Below, one piece after another: positions 56,701 through 64,000 of a stretch of 64,000 nucleotides of DNA. The stretch is from positions 868,001-932,000 of the forward strand of contig NZ_CP077425.1 of NCBI RefSeq assembly GCF_019048845.1, written 5' to 3'. Source of the DNA: Vibrio mimicus. GTDB lineage: Bacteria; Pseudomonadota; Gammaproteobacteria; Enterobacterales; Vibrionaceae. Below the pieces are notes generated by a model. That model made no database searches. It had not been told where the DNA came from and saw only the letters and a list, made by a program, of their open reading frames with translations. Position 1 is the first letter of the stretch. Each line of letters begins with the position of its first letter. Made by a program: the position numbers and the translations under genes.

Positions 56701-59700
56701 GCTCAATGGCGCCGCGAAAACCGTCACAGTGGTGGAAATGGTTAATGGTGTGAGCCGTGATTTAGGCACATTGACTATTCAACCGGATGGAACGGCCACG
56801 TTTACCCCAGTTGTACAGTTGGATCACACTGATGGAAACGACATCAAATTTACGGTGGATGTGACGGCGACCGATTACGATCACGATACCTCGACGGAAC
56901 AGCTCAACATTACGATTTCCGATCACAAAGCGACCATTACTCAGCAGAAATTTACGGGCTATGAAGACCAAGGCCACGATGCGGCGCTGAACTTGGTGCC
57001 TGCGGGTGAGCAAAGCAATGCGCAAGATAACTTGGGCGGATTGCCGGTTGAAGCTCTGAAACTCGCCTTGCAGGTCAACCTGTATGACGTTGACCAAGGG
57101 GAAAGTCTAGGTGAAGTGTCAATTTGGAATCCCAATAGCATTCACGGCGACTTCTACTACCTCGATGGTTCGAATCAACTGGTGAAACTGGATGTCGATC
57201 CGGCGACAGGACATGTGATATTGCCTGCGGCTATGCTGCAACAATCGATCAATGGCAATATTGCTACGGTAGAAAACCTCTATTTTGTGCCAGAACGTCA
57301 CTACTCAACCGCTAATGGTGGTATGAATGCGTCGGTCGGTGTGGAGATTTTGCATAACGGTGTGCGTGATCACTTCACCAACGGCAACATGCGCATTGAA
57401 ATTGAAAGCGTGGCCGATATTGCGACTTGGAAGAGCAGCAGTGAGTTTCACTATGATGCGGTGGAAGATGCTAGCAATGTTAGCCTCAATATCGCAGCGG
57501 AGACTCAAGACAACAGCAATCCTGAAGCGATCACCTACCAGATTCGTTTTACGGAGAATGGCTCACACGCCAACTTGGTGTACAGCGATGGTTCACCGAT
57601 CCCAACCAAAACTGATGCTAATGGCACTTACTATGAAGTGCCGGCTAACATGATAGCCCAAGTTCAGGTCGATCCAGCGGATAACTTCGCAGGCCAAATC
57701 AAACTGGATGTCACGGCCATCACCACAGAGTCCACCAATTACGTTACTGGCAAGCAAACCGCGCAATCGGAAACCAAAGAGATTGTGATTGATGTTGCGC
57801 CAGAAGCCGATCGCGGCAGTTTCACGGTCAATCGTATTTCGATTTTTGAAGATAACGCCTCTAATCAAAATGCGGTCGATCCGAGCGTTGAGCACGATCC
57901 TCTCCTGCTCAGTGAAGAGATTTCCATGACTGGCTCAAGCGATGCGGATGGCTCAGAAGCGCTATTCGTTCGTCTGTCCGATTTTACGGATACGGGCGCT
58001 ACTTTGGTGTGGTTAGGCTCTGGCCCAAGTCCGATCACGGTTGGAACCTATCCAAATGGGGATACCTATTACGAAATTCCACAAAGTGCGCTGTCGCAAG
58101 TCGAAGTGCTGCCGACAAAACACAGCAATGAGAATTTCTCATTTGTCGTTGAAGGCATAGTCAAAGACAGTGTCAACCTGTCAACCGGTCAAGCGCAGGA
58201 TATTGAGTCTCTGGGCAGCAAAACCGTCAATGTCACCGTGAAAGGGGTGGCCGATCTTCCAGATGTTGATTTTATTAGCGGCAATACGCAATGGCAGTCA
58301 TTTAATGACGGCACACATCAAGGCGTGATGGCTACCGTAGCGGAAGATAGCTTAGTCGATCTCAACTTCAGTATCATTTCTGGTGAAATTGCGGACAGCC
58401 CGACGGACAGCTCAGAAACCATTTCGGTTCTGCTCTCGAACATTCCCGATGGTGTAAAGCTGTTTGATAGCGATGGTTCGCATGTTGACTTAGTGTTTGC
58501 GGGTTACGACAGCAACCACAAGCCTATCTATCAAGCAAATTTAACCACAGCACAAGTGATCACTGGCATTCAGGTGCAGCCTGTTACCTCATCAACGGCC
58601 AATATTGATATTAAGGCAACGGTGATAGTGACCGAAAACGATGGTCATGTACGCCAAGTGGAAGAGACGATTCGTATTTTGGTCGAGCCACAAATTGATG
58701 TGACCGAAAACTACCACAATGCTGTGTCTGGCAATGAAGATGGCCGTATTCATGTCACTTGGGTGCCGCAAAATTCCCCAGGGAATATTCAAAACCCCGA
58801 TGCACAAGAGTATTTCAGCCGAGTTGAAATTTCTGGCTTCCCTGATGGTAGCCGAGTCTTTGTCAACAATGTGGAAGTGACCTTAGTCAATGGGGTGCTG
58901 GTGCTTGAGCCTACGGCAGGGCAATCGGATCTCGATTTCTCAAATCAAGTATCCGTTGCGGGCTACATTCAGGTCATCCCTCCGCACAACTCCAGTACCG
59001 ACTTCACTTTGAGTACGGCGATTACCGTGAAAGAGCAAGACCACGAGTACGTGGATGCGGGTAATCCAGGCCAAGGCATTGCCGAGGAAGTGATCCACGG
59101 TTCGATTGGAGTGAAAGTGAATCCGATCGTTGAACCCGATGGACAGCTGTTAGTCGAAAACGCAGGCAGTGTAACTCAAACCGTGCAAGCTGATGCCAGT
59201 GGCAAGATTGATTTCACCATCAATGATGCGAGTGGCGGTCAAGCGGGGGCGAATGTCATTCGCTTTGATAACCTTGATAGCAATACCGCAGGCAGTTATC
59301 AGTCCGCAGAGTTGGTGGATCAACTGGTGGTCAGCTTTGGCAACGTACCGCCAGAAGTGTTGAACCAACTGCTGATCACCGGCGCCATCAACAACGGTGA
59401 TGGCACATGGACAATCACCAACGAAGCCGATTTCAGCATCAAAGCGCCTAATGGTCTGGTGTATAGCAGTAATAACGACCCAGATAACAACGGTTTCAAC
59501 GACATCAAGATCACCATTACGGCCCAAGTCTATGACCAAGGTGAAGACAGCAGTGAAGCGAAAATTACCGAGCAGGTGAGTACAGAGTTAACCTTGAGTT
59601 TCCCCACCGTGGTCACGGGTAATAACAGTGTTGCCGCGCAGCTCAACTGGGTTGGCGATGCCGATGATTTGGTGATTGGCAAAGAAGATAACACGGTAAA

Positions 59701-62700
59701 CTTAGGGCAACAGATCCAAGACAAACTCATGGTTAATGCCACCGGTTTTGATGCGGTGGCGGATGAGCTGAGTATTGTGATTAACGCGAGCGATCTGCCT
59801 GCTGGCGCCTCGATTGGTGGGCAAGATTTCAACTTTGTTGATGGCCAATACGTGTTTAAAGGTACGTTGAATGCGGATGGATCGATTTCTGGTTTGGAAG
59901 GACTGGTGCTGATCCCACCGCGTGATTTTGCGGGTGACTTTACCTTACCGATCACTTTTGTCACCACAGATACTCAGTCGGGTGATGAAAAAACGTTAAC
60001 CGCGCAAGTACCTGTCGCGATCTCTCCGGTTGCGGATGTACCTAGCAGCAGTGGCGATCAGCCTCTCGATGACCATGTGACCCCAAGCATTACACTGAAT
60101 GTGCAAGAGACGCTGGGGCTGGATGCGAACCATCAACCGACCGATTTGGCGAACGATACCCCAACGCAAGACGGTATCGCCTATGAAGATGGCATTGTGC
60201 ATCTCAACTTAGCGATCGGCTTGGCGGATAGCCTCAATGGCAGTACGCAAGGCCAAGAAGTGTTAACCGAAGTGACACTGACTTTGAATGACACCAACTC
60301 TGGTGTCTTCGTGGATCCCAACGGCCAAAGTTTGGGAACCAGCATTACGCTCATTCAAGCACAGCTACCGGCTGCACTCGGCGAAATTTACTTCAAACCA
60401 GCGCCGAACTATCCAAGCGGTAACGATATCAATACCGTGGGAATTACTGTGGCCGGAAAAGTCACTGACAGCACAGTATTCGATGAAACCAACGCCAGTT
60501 CGCAAGGGGTAAGCAGCAGCGATGCTGATAAAACCTTCACCTCACAAGTGAGCTTTGAAGTGAAACCCGTGGTGGATGAGATCACAATTGGCTCTGGTAG
60601 CCCGATTTCGGTGACGGGGGATGAAGACAGTTGGATTACGCTTGCCGATCAAGGTAGTGCGTTCAATGTCAGCCTCAATGATAACGATGGGTCTGAAGGC
60701 TTTGTCTCCGTGGTGCTCAGCGGTTTGCCAACGGATTTTCTAGTGAAATCACTTTCTCCTGATTACACAGTGAAGAATAACGGTGGTGGTGAATGGAGCA
60801 TTCAAATAAACAATGCCAGTTTAACCACGTTGGATCTCTCTGCGTTGGCGATTAAGCCTGCCAAAGATTTCAGTGGTGAAGTGCAATTGGGGATCAAAGT
60901 CTTCACCCAAGAATCACTACTGGGTGAGCCAGTCGAACACACAGGGCAGTTCACACTCAATGTAACGCCTGTTGGTGATGATGTGGATATTGCTCCGGTA
61001 ACGACTGTCACTGGCACTGAAGGCCAAGCAATTGAAATCAGCCTCGAGGCGCAAATTCTCGATAAAGCGCCAAGCTTACCGGGTGGGGCGAATTACACCG
61101 AAAACAGCCCAGAAACTTTACGCGTGGAAGTTTCCGGCGTGCCGGATGGCGCTTCTCTAAGCTTGCCTGATGGAACGCTTGCCACCCATCTTGGCGGTGG
61201 GGTTTGGGTATTTGAAATCAATGCTCAACAGCTTGATAAAGTGGTGTTCAACTCTGGTGATAATAATCAACTGAACTGGAACGGTAACTTACACTTTAAA
61301 GTGCAATCGGTGGATACCGGAGCGTTAGGCGATCAACATCTTGGCTCAGCACAAGAGTTTGATGTCACCGTGGAAGTGACCGCAGTGAATGATCGCCCTG
61401 AGTTCGTCAATGTTCAAGATCAAGTGACAGAAGAGGATACTCCTCTGCTGCTCAATAACTTCACCTTGGCGGATATCGATGCACAGCTAGATGATCCCAA
61501 CGCGCAATATACATTGCAGATTGGTATCAATAGCGGCGTGCTACTGATCGATCCTCTCTTCAGCAACGGTTTAACCATCACAGGTGATGGAACTGGGGCG
61601 CTGTCCATCACTGGCAAAGTGGCCGACATCAATGCGGCGATTGCATCGGGAGTGGTGAAATTTGTTCCTACCCCTGATTTTTATGGACAAGTAGCGGTGA
61701 CCCTCAATGTCAATGATAACGGCAATGCAGGGGTCGAAATTGCCGGAGACACCTCAACCGCGCACGATAATAGTGCCCAGTTTGTGATTGATGTAACCGC
61801 AATCAATGATAAGCCTGAGATTGATGCGACTTCGGTAACCACTCAAATTGATGAAGCAGCAGGACAAAAACTCACTGGCATTACGGTGTCAGATGTGGAT
61901 TATGCTGGCTCACACGCGAATGATGTGATGAAAGTGACACTGAGTGTGACGGAAGGCATTTTGAGTGTGCAGGTTCCTGCGGGCAGTTCAGTGGTTGTCA
62001 GTTATGCCTTGGATGGCAGCGTGATCCTCGAAGGTAGCCCTGAGGCGATTAATGCACTGCTCAACAGCAGCAATGCGGCATATGGTGTTTTTGTTGACGC
62101 TACGGCCATTGCAGGGACAGAGATCGATCTCACCGTTCAGGTGCAAGATTTGGGTGTCTATTATGAAAATGCTTCCGGTATGGCGTTAGAAGAGATCAAA
62201 ACCTATCCGATTCAAGTTAATCCAGTGGCTAACCCACCTAGCCTGAGTTTGAATCCAACGTTGGGTTATGCGCAGCAGATTTACGCTAACCAAAGTGTCA
62301 GTGGTCAAGGTATTGCTATTTTAGGTGCTATCGCTGCATTAACCGACTTGCATGAAACTTTGAGCATTCGAGTTGATCACCTTCCTGCGAGTGCCAACCT
62401 TGAAAGCAGTGCTGGTACGGTCACGGATTTGGGTAATGGAAGTTGGGAAGTCTCACCAGATGCGCTTGATAGCCTGAAAGTGGTGGGGTTAGACATAGGC
62501 ATACATACACTAACCCTCACCGCTATTTCAACCGAAAGTGATGGTAGCTCTGCTTCTTCTACCACAGCGTTGGATTACCAGATTGAGATTGCGGCAAATG
62601 GTGCATCATTGAGCGACCACAGTGGCGTGACCCACGATAGCCTAGTGCTTGCTGATAACAGTGGCATGACGTTAATGTCGGGCAGTGGTAACGATTATAT

Positions 62701-63109
62701 TCAAGGTGGCGATGGTAACGATGTGCTGATTGGTGGCTTGGGAGCCGATATCTTAGTGGGTGGTGCTGGAGCAGACATTTTCAAATGGACGCTCAATGGC
62801 GTAGATACCCAAACCGATCACATTCGAGATCTCAATGTGGGTGAAGGAGATAGTATCGACTTGACGGACGTTGTGCAGGATTTGGGTAATCATCTCACGA
62901 TGGAGCAGTTGCTCAACAACTTGAGTTCGTCGAACCAACTGACAGCTCAAGTGGTTGACAATAATATCGAACTCGCTGTGACTACTGATAACAATGTTCA
63001 ACAGACGATTGTGATAGATAATCTGGCAACTCAGATTGATTTTAGTGGTATGAGTTCACTGGATATTATTGGCACCTTGCTCGATCAAAATGTGTTACGA
63101 CATGAATAA
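50723..63109 (+). CDS. craA: Giant RTX adhesin, CraA/LapA type (4128 residues)
   Basis: A surface adhesin exported by a type I system. Residues 1-125 resemble a LapA retention module, followed by A-L-Q-A-A-A-A-G-G near 123-131, a likely LapG protease site. About residues 350-1935 hold eleven tandem copies of the 143-residue T1SS repeat, each opening E-D-D-L-P-x-G-S-D-x-S-K-E and containing a calcium-type D-F-D-G-D-T; DNA period about 432 bases. Residues 1935-3980 are more diverged cadherin/tandem-95-like domains. Near 3985-4020 are RTX nonapeptides (G-G-D-G-N-D, G-G-A-G-A-D) and then the secretion signal. In V. cholerae such adhesins are kept on or cut off by LapD-LapG in response to cyclic di-GMP; a GGDEF gene follows here. 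Start: ATG 50723. Confidence 0.93.
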   Translation: MESQVVTQPITVMNMTGDVIVVNAQGQARSVNVGDALQPGEILITVNQAEVTLQTTQGDVRVDENCLACLPEPAFGADPQLRVAPVQGEINAELAQLDTANFDAQAIAAIQQAILDGVDPTTALQAAAAGGNAAGSANEGAVTIAYNYTEVLASTLFDTHGYSQTLSTTQIFDNPLRFAAGGETVSAQVTEGSLSLGTYPQTSTLTTLITAGSLALLPASFVPAPTFLTALLAELNQDITSSGQPVVFRYDATTNSIIGEQNGAAVLSIAISAESIGRDVNLTITTTLSQPIDHVPSVGGGLVSINGDQISVALQLTGTDSNGNPIQAPIEVTVGINDGSLPVMVAEPTLTLNENDLPTGSDGANSLTVAGQFDTQLGSDRIASYQVDPANGNPLAGLTSHGEAVILGEPTFINGNRVYQATAGGRDVFQLTLNADGSYQFVLQGTLDHAAGSDALTISLPIVAIDYDNDSSAPGALNIEIQDDKPTITAVTPLTVEENTLSSGSIGGGAGLIADGQFTTTQGSDGVVSYRLDNLTDAVTGLTSGGVAVTLTESVDANGNYTYTATAGGSPVFTLLLNQDGSYRFTLTGTLDHSVGSDQLLLNFNVVATDFDGDTSSIVLPVTVVDDKPEILDATPLSVQEDDLANGSDTSKEPLTANGHFTTTQGSDQVVSYQLDPASNPLAGVTSGGQSLTLTPSTDAQGNHIYTATKPDGTVIFTLQLNTDGTYSFTLSGPLDHAAASDELLLNFQVLGQDFDGDTASITLPVTIYDDKPTITDVQALALNEDDLPLGSDNSKESLVADGHFTTTQGADQVVSYTLDTSSNPLAGITSGGQALTVNETVDSSGSHIYTASKPDGTVIFTLQLNADGSYRFTLSGTLDHAVNSDELLLNFKVIATDFDGDTSSITLPVTITDDKPYFTNVQPLSVSENDLPLGSDTSKEPVSVSGQFELVQGADRVASYQLDGSVNPVQGLTSHGVAVTLSAPVDDGNGNLTYTASAGGNTVFTLVLNSDGSYVFTLSAPLDHPLNSDEILLNFNVIATDFDGDTTSVTLPVKVFDDNPYFTNVESLSVSEDDLPQGSDSSKEPLTATGHFSLVQGADQVVSYQLDSSVNPVQGLTSNGVALTLSAPVDDGNGNLTYTAMAGSTTVFSLVLNADGTYSFTLSAPVDHALNSNELLLNFNVIATDFDGDTTSVTLPVKVFDDKPYFTNVQSLSVSEDDLPQGSDSSKESLTASGHFSLVQGADQVVSYQLDISVNPVQGLTSNGVALTLSPPVDDGNGNLTYTASAGGNTVFTLVLNVDGSYSFTLAAPLDHALNSDELLLNFKVIATDFDGDTASITLPVKVFDDKPHFTNVQALLVDEDDLPQGADSSKESLTASGQFTLVQGADQVVSYHLDASVNPVQGLSSNGVAVTLSAPVDDGNGNLTYTAMAGATTVFTLVLNTDGTYSVTLSAPLDHAANSDELLLNFKVIATDFDGDTASITLPVKIIDDKPFFTQVQALSVNEDDLPQGSDSSKEPLSANGHFTVVQGADQVVSYQLDSSVNPVQGLTSNGVAVVLSAPVDDGNGNLTYTATAGGNPIFTLVLNTDGSYTFTLSGPIDHAAGSDSKQLNFKVLAVDFDGDKASVNLPVTIADDKPTITAVQALSVDEDDLTQGSDTSKESLTATGHFTTTQGADHVVAYTLNLASNPLAGVTSGGQALTLADSVDASGNHTYTATKPDGSVIFTLQLNVDGSYQFTLSGPLDHTASSDELLLNFNVVAMDYDGDTSSIVLPVTVVDDQPSVISAQALSVNEDDLATGTDQSKESTTANGQFTTTQGADGIAHYQIDTSTSSDTGLTSQGQPVVWGAPSITTTSSGQVYTYQGIANGVVIFTLVLRADGSYSFTLNGAVDHPLNANELTLNIPVLAQDADGDTSPITLPVTIVDDVPILHDKNIALQEGASASSVNLFSRDNNLSPDTQGADRGVITHFSAVDEAGRDIQFREGSVLSNDIELNGAAKTVTVVEMVNGVSRDLGTLTIQPDGTATFTPVVQLDHTDGNDIKFTVDVTATDYDHDTSTEQLNITISDHKATITQQKFTGYEDQGHDAALNLVPAGEQSNAQDNLGGLPVEALKLALQVNLYDVDQGESLGEVSIWNPNSIHGDFYYLDGSNQLVKLDVDPATGHVILPAAMLQQSINGNIATVENLYFVPERHYSTANGGMNASVGVEILHNGVRDHFTNGNMRIEIESVADIATWKSSSEFHYDAVEDASNVSLNIAAETQDNSNPEAITYQIRFTENGSHANLVYSDGSPIPTKTDANGTYYEVPANMIAQVQVDPADNFAGQIKLDVTAITTESTNYVTGKQTAQSETKEIVIDVAPEADRGSFTVNRISIFEDNASNQNAVDPSVEHDPLLLSEEISMTGSSDADGSEALFVRLSDFTDTGATLVWLGSGPSPITVGTYPNGDTYYEIPQSALSQVEVLPTKHSNENFSFVVEGIVKDSVNLSTGQAQDIESLGSKTVNVTVKGVADLPDVDFISGNTQWQSFNDGTHQGVMATVAEDSLVDLNFSIISGEIADSPTDSSETISVLLSNIPDGVKLFDSDGSHVDLVFAGYDSNHKPIYQANLTTAQVITGIQVQPVTSSTANIDIKATVIVTENDGHVRQVEETIRILVEPQIDVTENYHNAVSGNEDGRIHVTWVPQNSPGNIQNPDAQEYFSRVEISGFPDGSRVFVNNVEVTLVNGVLVLEPTAGQSDLDFSNQVSVAGYIQVIPPHNSSTDFTLSTAITVKEQDHEYVDAGNPGQGIAEEVIHGSIGVKVNPIVEPDGQLLVENAGSVTQTVQADASGKIDFTINDASGGQAGANVIRFDNLDSNTAGSYQSAELVDQLVVSFGNVPPEVLNQLLITGAINNGDGTWTITNEADFSIKAPNGLVYSSNNDPDNNGFNDIKITITAQVYDQGEDSSEAKITEQVSTELTLSFPTVVTGNNSVAAQLNWVGDADDLVIGKEDNTVNLGQQIQDKLMVNATGFDAVADELSIVINASDLPAGASIGGQDFNFVDGQYVFKGTLNADGSISGLEGLVLIPPRDFAGDFTLPITFVTTDTQSGDEKTLTAQVPVAISPVADVPSSSGDQPLDDHVTPSITLNVQETLGLDANHQPTDLANDTPTQDGIAYEDGIVHLNLAIGLADSLNGSTQGQEVLTEVTLTLNDTNSGVFVDPNGQSLGTSITLIQAQLPAALGEIYFKPAPNYPSGNDINTVGITVAGKVTDSTVFDETNASSQGVSSSDADKTFTSQVSFEVKPVVDEITIGSGSPISVTGDEDSWITLADQGSAFNVSLNDNDGSEGFVSVVLSGLPTDFLVKSLSPDYTVKNNGGGEWSIQINNASLTTLDLSALAIKPAKDFSGEVQLGIKVFTQESLLGEPVEHTGQFTLNVTPVGDDVDIAPVTTVTGTEGQAIEISLEAQILDKAPSLPGGANYTENSPETLRVEVSGVPDGASLSLPDGTLATHLGGGVWVFEINAQQLDKVVFNSGDNNQLNWNGNLHFKVQSVDTGALGDQHLGSAQEFDVTVEVTAVNDRPEFVNVQDQVTEEDTPLLLNNFTLADIDAQLDDPNAQYTLQIGINSGVLLIDPLFSNGLTITGDGTGALSITGKVADINAAIASGVVKFVPTPDFYGQVAVTLNVNDNGNAGVEIAGDTSTAHDNSAQFVIDVTAINDKPEIDATSVTTQIDEAAGQKLTGITVSDVDYAGSHANDVMKVTLSVTEGILSVQVPAGSSVVVSYALDGSVILEGSPEAINALLNSSNAAYGVFVDATAIAGTEIDLTVQVQDLGVYYENASGMALEEIKTYPIQVNPVANPPSLSLNPTLGYAQQIYANQSVSGQGIAILGAIAALTDLHETLSIRVDHLPASANLESSAGTVTDLGNGSWEVSPDALDSLKVVGLDIGIHTLTLTAISTESDGSSASSTTALDYQIEIAANGASLSDHSGVTHDSLVLADNSGMTLMSGSGNDYIQGGDGNDVLIGGLGADILVGGAGADIFKWTLNGVDTQTDHIRDLNVGEGDSIDLTDVVQDLGNHLTMEQLLNNLSSSNQLTAQVVDNNIELAVTTDNNVQQTIVIDNLATQIDFSGMSSLDIIGTLLDQNVLRHE
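51770..56520 (+). repeat. Eleven tandem ~432-bp repeats inside the adhesin gene
   Basis: Repeat starts, judged by the E-N/D-D-L codons, lie near 51783, 52211, 52640, 53071, 53504, 53935, 54367, 54799, 55231, 55662 and 56095. Spacing is 429-433 bases. Units from about 53504 to 55662 are the most alike, consistent with recent duplication or gene conversion; the first, second and last units are the most diverged. Confidence 0.9.
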
Positions 63110-63144
63110 TGTTTACCGTTCATCCTAAAGTTAAGGTGTTGTTT

Positions 63145-63168
63145 TTAGCCCCTCGTAAGAGGGGCTAA
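63145..63168 (+). terminator. Hairpin behind the adhesin gene
   Basis: TTAGCCCCTC at 63145-63154 pairs perfectly with GAGGGGCTAA at 63159-63168, GTAA loop, T-run upstream (functional for either strand) and ATTTC after. Confidence 0.8.
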
Positions 63169-63255
63169 GTATTTCTATGGCAGCGCTTTGTTTCTATTCT
63201 TGATTTCCTTTCCTATACTTCAAAAACATGGAGCAGGTAGGATTAAATATCATTT

Positions 63256-64000
63256 ATGAATGACAAAGTGCTTGAATCCGTCATTGAAATCACTGAGCAG
63301 AAAAACTCACTGGCGCTCAGTTACAGCATTCTGGCGACGTTATCAGAACTTTTACCACTCTCTTCGGCCGCCATATTTCATCATTCACGTCGCTCTAGCC
63401 TGATGGTCGCTCGTTTAAATATTGAGAGAGAAAAATCAGGTTCAAAGCTCTATCAGTGGCTTTATGATCAAGTATGTAACAGCGTTGACTACCAACATCA
63501 TCTGAGGGAAATCGTGTTTTCCCAACAAACCAATGGCCAGTACCTGTGTAGTTGCCCTATTCCCATTGAAGAACATTTCTCTGCCGAGATGTGTTTGATC
63601 CTTGATGAAGACCCAGAGCCATACCGGCTACTGATCGATGGTTTTGCGAAAATATACCGAAACTACACGGTCATTCTGCATGAGAGTGAACGCGATAAAC
63701 TGACTGGATTACTCAACCGACGCACATTAGAAGACCGTTTACGTCACTCCTTCGCGATTAACCCATCAACAGTTAAGAACAGATTGTGGATAGCGATACT
63801 CGATATCGACCATTTCAAAATGATCAATGATCACTTTGGCCACATGATTGGAGATGAAATTTTGCTGATGTTTGCACAGCAGATGCAGCTCTTTTTTGGT
63901 TTAAGTCCACAGTTGTTCCGTTTTGGTGGGGAAGAGTTTGTGATTATTTTCTCCACCGGAAATGAAGAGCAAATTCGCCAACACTTGGATGGATTCCGGC
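63256..64000 (+). CDS. GGDEF-domain diguanylate cyclase, cut by window edge
   Basis: The first 248 codons lie in the window. Residues 1-150 form a GAF-like sensory part without membrane segments; a diguanylate cyclase domain begins at D-K-L-T-G-L-L-N-R-R near 152-161, has D-I-D-H-F-K-M-I-N-D-H-F-G-H near 185-198 and the active-site loop R-F-G-G-E-E-F near 223-229. GGEEF is an active form, so it should make cyclic di-GMP from two GTP. It follows the CraA-type adhesin on the same strand behind a terminator. The 3' end lies outside the window. Confidence 0.9.
   Translation, partial: MNDKVLESVIEITEQKNSLALSYSILATLSELLPLSSAAIFHHSRRSSLMVARLNIEREKSGSKLYQWLYDQVCNSVDYQHHLREIVFSQQTNGQYLCSCPIPIEEHFSAEMCLILDEDPEPYRLLIDGFAKIYRNYTVILHESERDKLTGLLNRRTLEDRLRHSFAINPSTVKNRLWIAILDIDHFKMINDHFGHMIGDEILLMFAQQMQLFFGLSPQLFRFGGEEFVIIFSTGNEEQIRQHLDGFR

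Noticed and set aside
50723..63109. CRISPR-like periodic repeats
   Set aside because: Period is about 432 bases and the repeats code for protein domains; no short repeat-spacer pattern exists.

Overview
The window looks like a piece of the second chromosome of a Vibrio of the V. cholerae / V. mimicus group. It carries a Hap-type M4 metalloprotease, OmpW, the surface lipase VolA beside FadL, HutZ, Kbl-Tdh, a zwf-pgl-gnd operon and a giant CraA-type RTX adhesin followed by a GGDEF protein, in the order I recall for the VCA0848-VCA0917 side of V. cholerae chromosome II, read backwards. The Hap and HutZ proteins differ at many positions from the V. cholerae versions I remember, so a sister species or a divergent lineage is possible. 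There are no rRNA or tRNA genes, no CRISPR array and no intact insertion sequence.

Layout. 0-2.4 kb: the signal peptide of a minus-strand gene running off the window, a YfcZ/YiiS protein, a TetR regulator and hutZ, which stands here without hutW and hutX. 2.7-9.8 kb: a chemoreceptor, a dihaem cytochrome c peroxidase, and a CdaR regulator with a GntP-type permease and glycerate kinase (sugar diacid / glycerate use). 9.9-11.7 kb: a DUF6279 lipoprotein, a small outer-membrane barrel and a 46-residue unannotated-type ORF. 11.8-15.5 kb: zwf-pgl-gnd on the minus strand. 16-19.8 kb: a PHP phosphatase, cytochrome b562, a DUF2946-PepSY pair and a VOC protein. 19.8-24.7 kb: a LysR regulator, metY, then divergent kbl-tdh (threonine to glycine).

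24.8-29.2 kb is an AT-rich island: a Hachiman-like antiphage pair, HamA (DUF1837 nuclease) and HamB (helicase), an orphan LexA-type box, and the dead C-terminal end of a tyrosine integrase, abutting a LysR gene cut at its start and frameshifted at its end. hamB is broken twice: an in-frame TAA after residue 495 and a probable one-base frameshift near its 3' end. In V. cholerae reference strains I recall the mak cytotoxin cluster next to tdh; it is absent here.

30-44 kb: PbpG, an unknown secreted protein, a 78-residue protein, OmpW, Hap, the fadL-volA pair with a FadR-like operator, a MalS-type amylase and an aldo/keto reductase. 44.0-50.5 kb is a tightly packed operon of seven genes (small secreted protein, ABC ATPase, FtsX-like permease, LolA-like protein, outer-membrane barrel, LytS-type kinase, LytTR regulator), which reads as one envelope-spanning transport system with its own signalling pair and is the best candidate for an undescribed intact system. 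50.7-63.1 kb is one gene for a 4128-residue adhesin with a LapG-type cleavage region, eleven tandem repeats of about 144 residues and a type I secretion end; the diguanylate cyclase after it is cut by the window edge.
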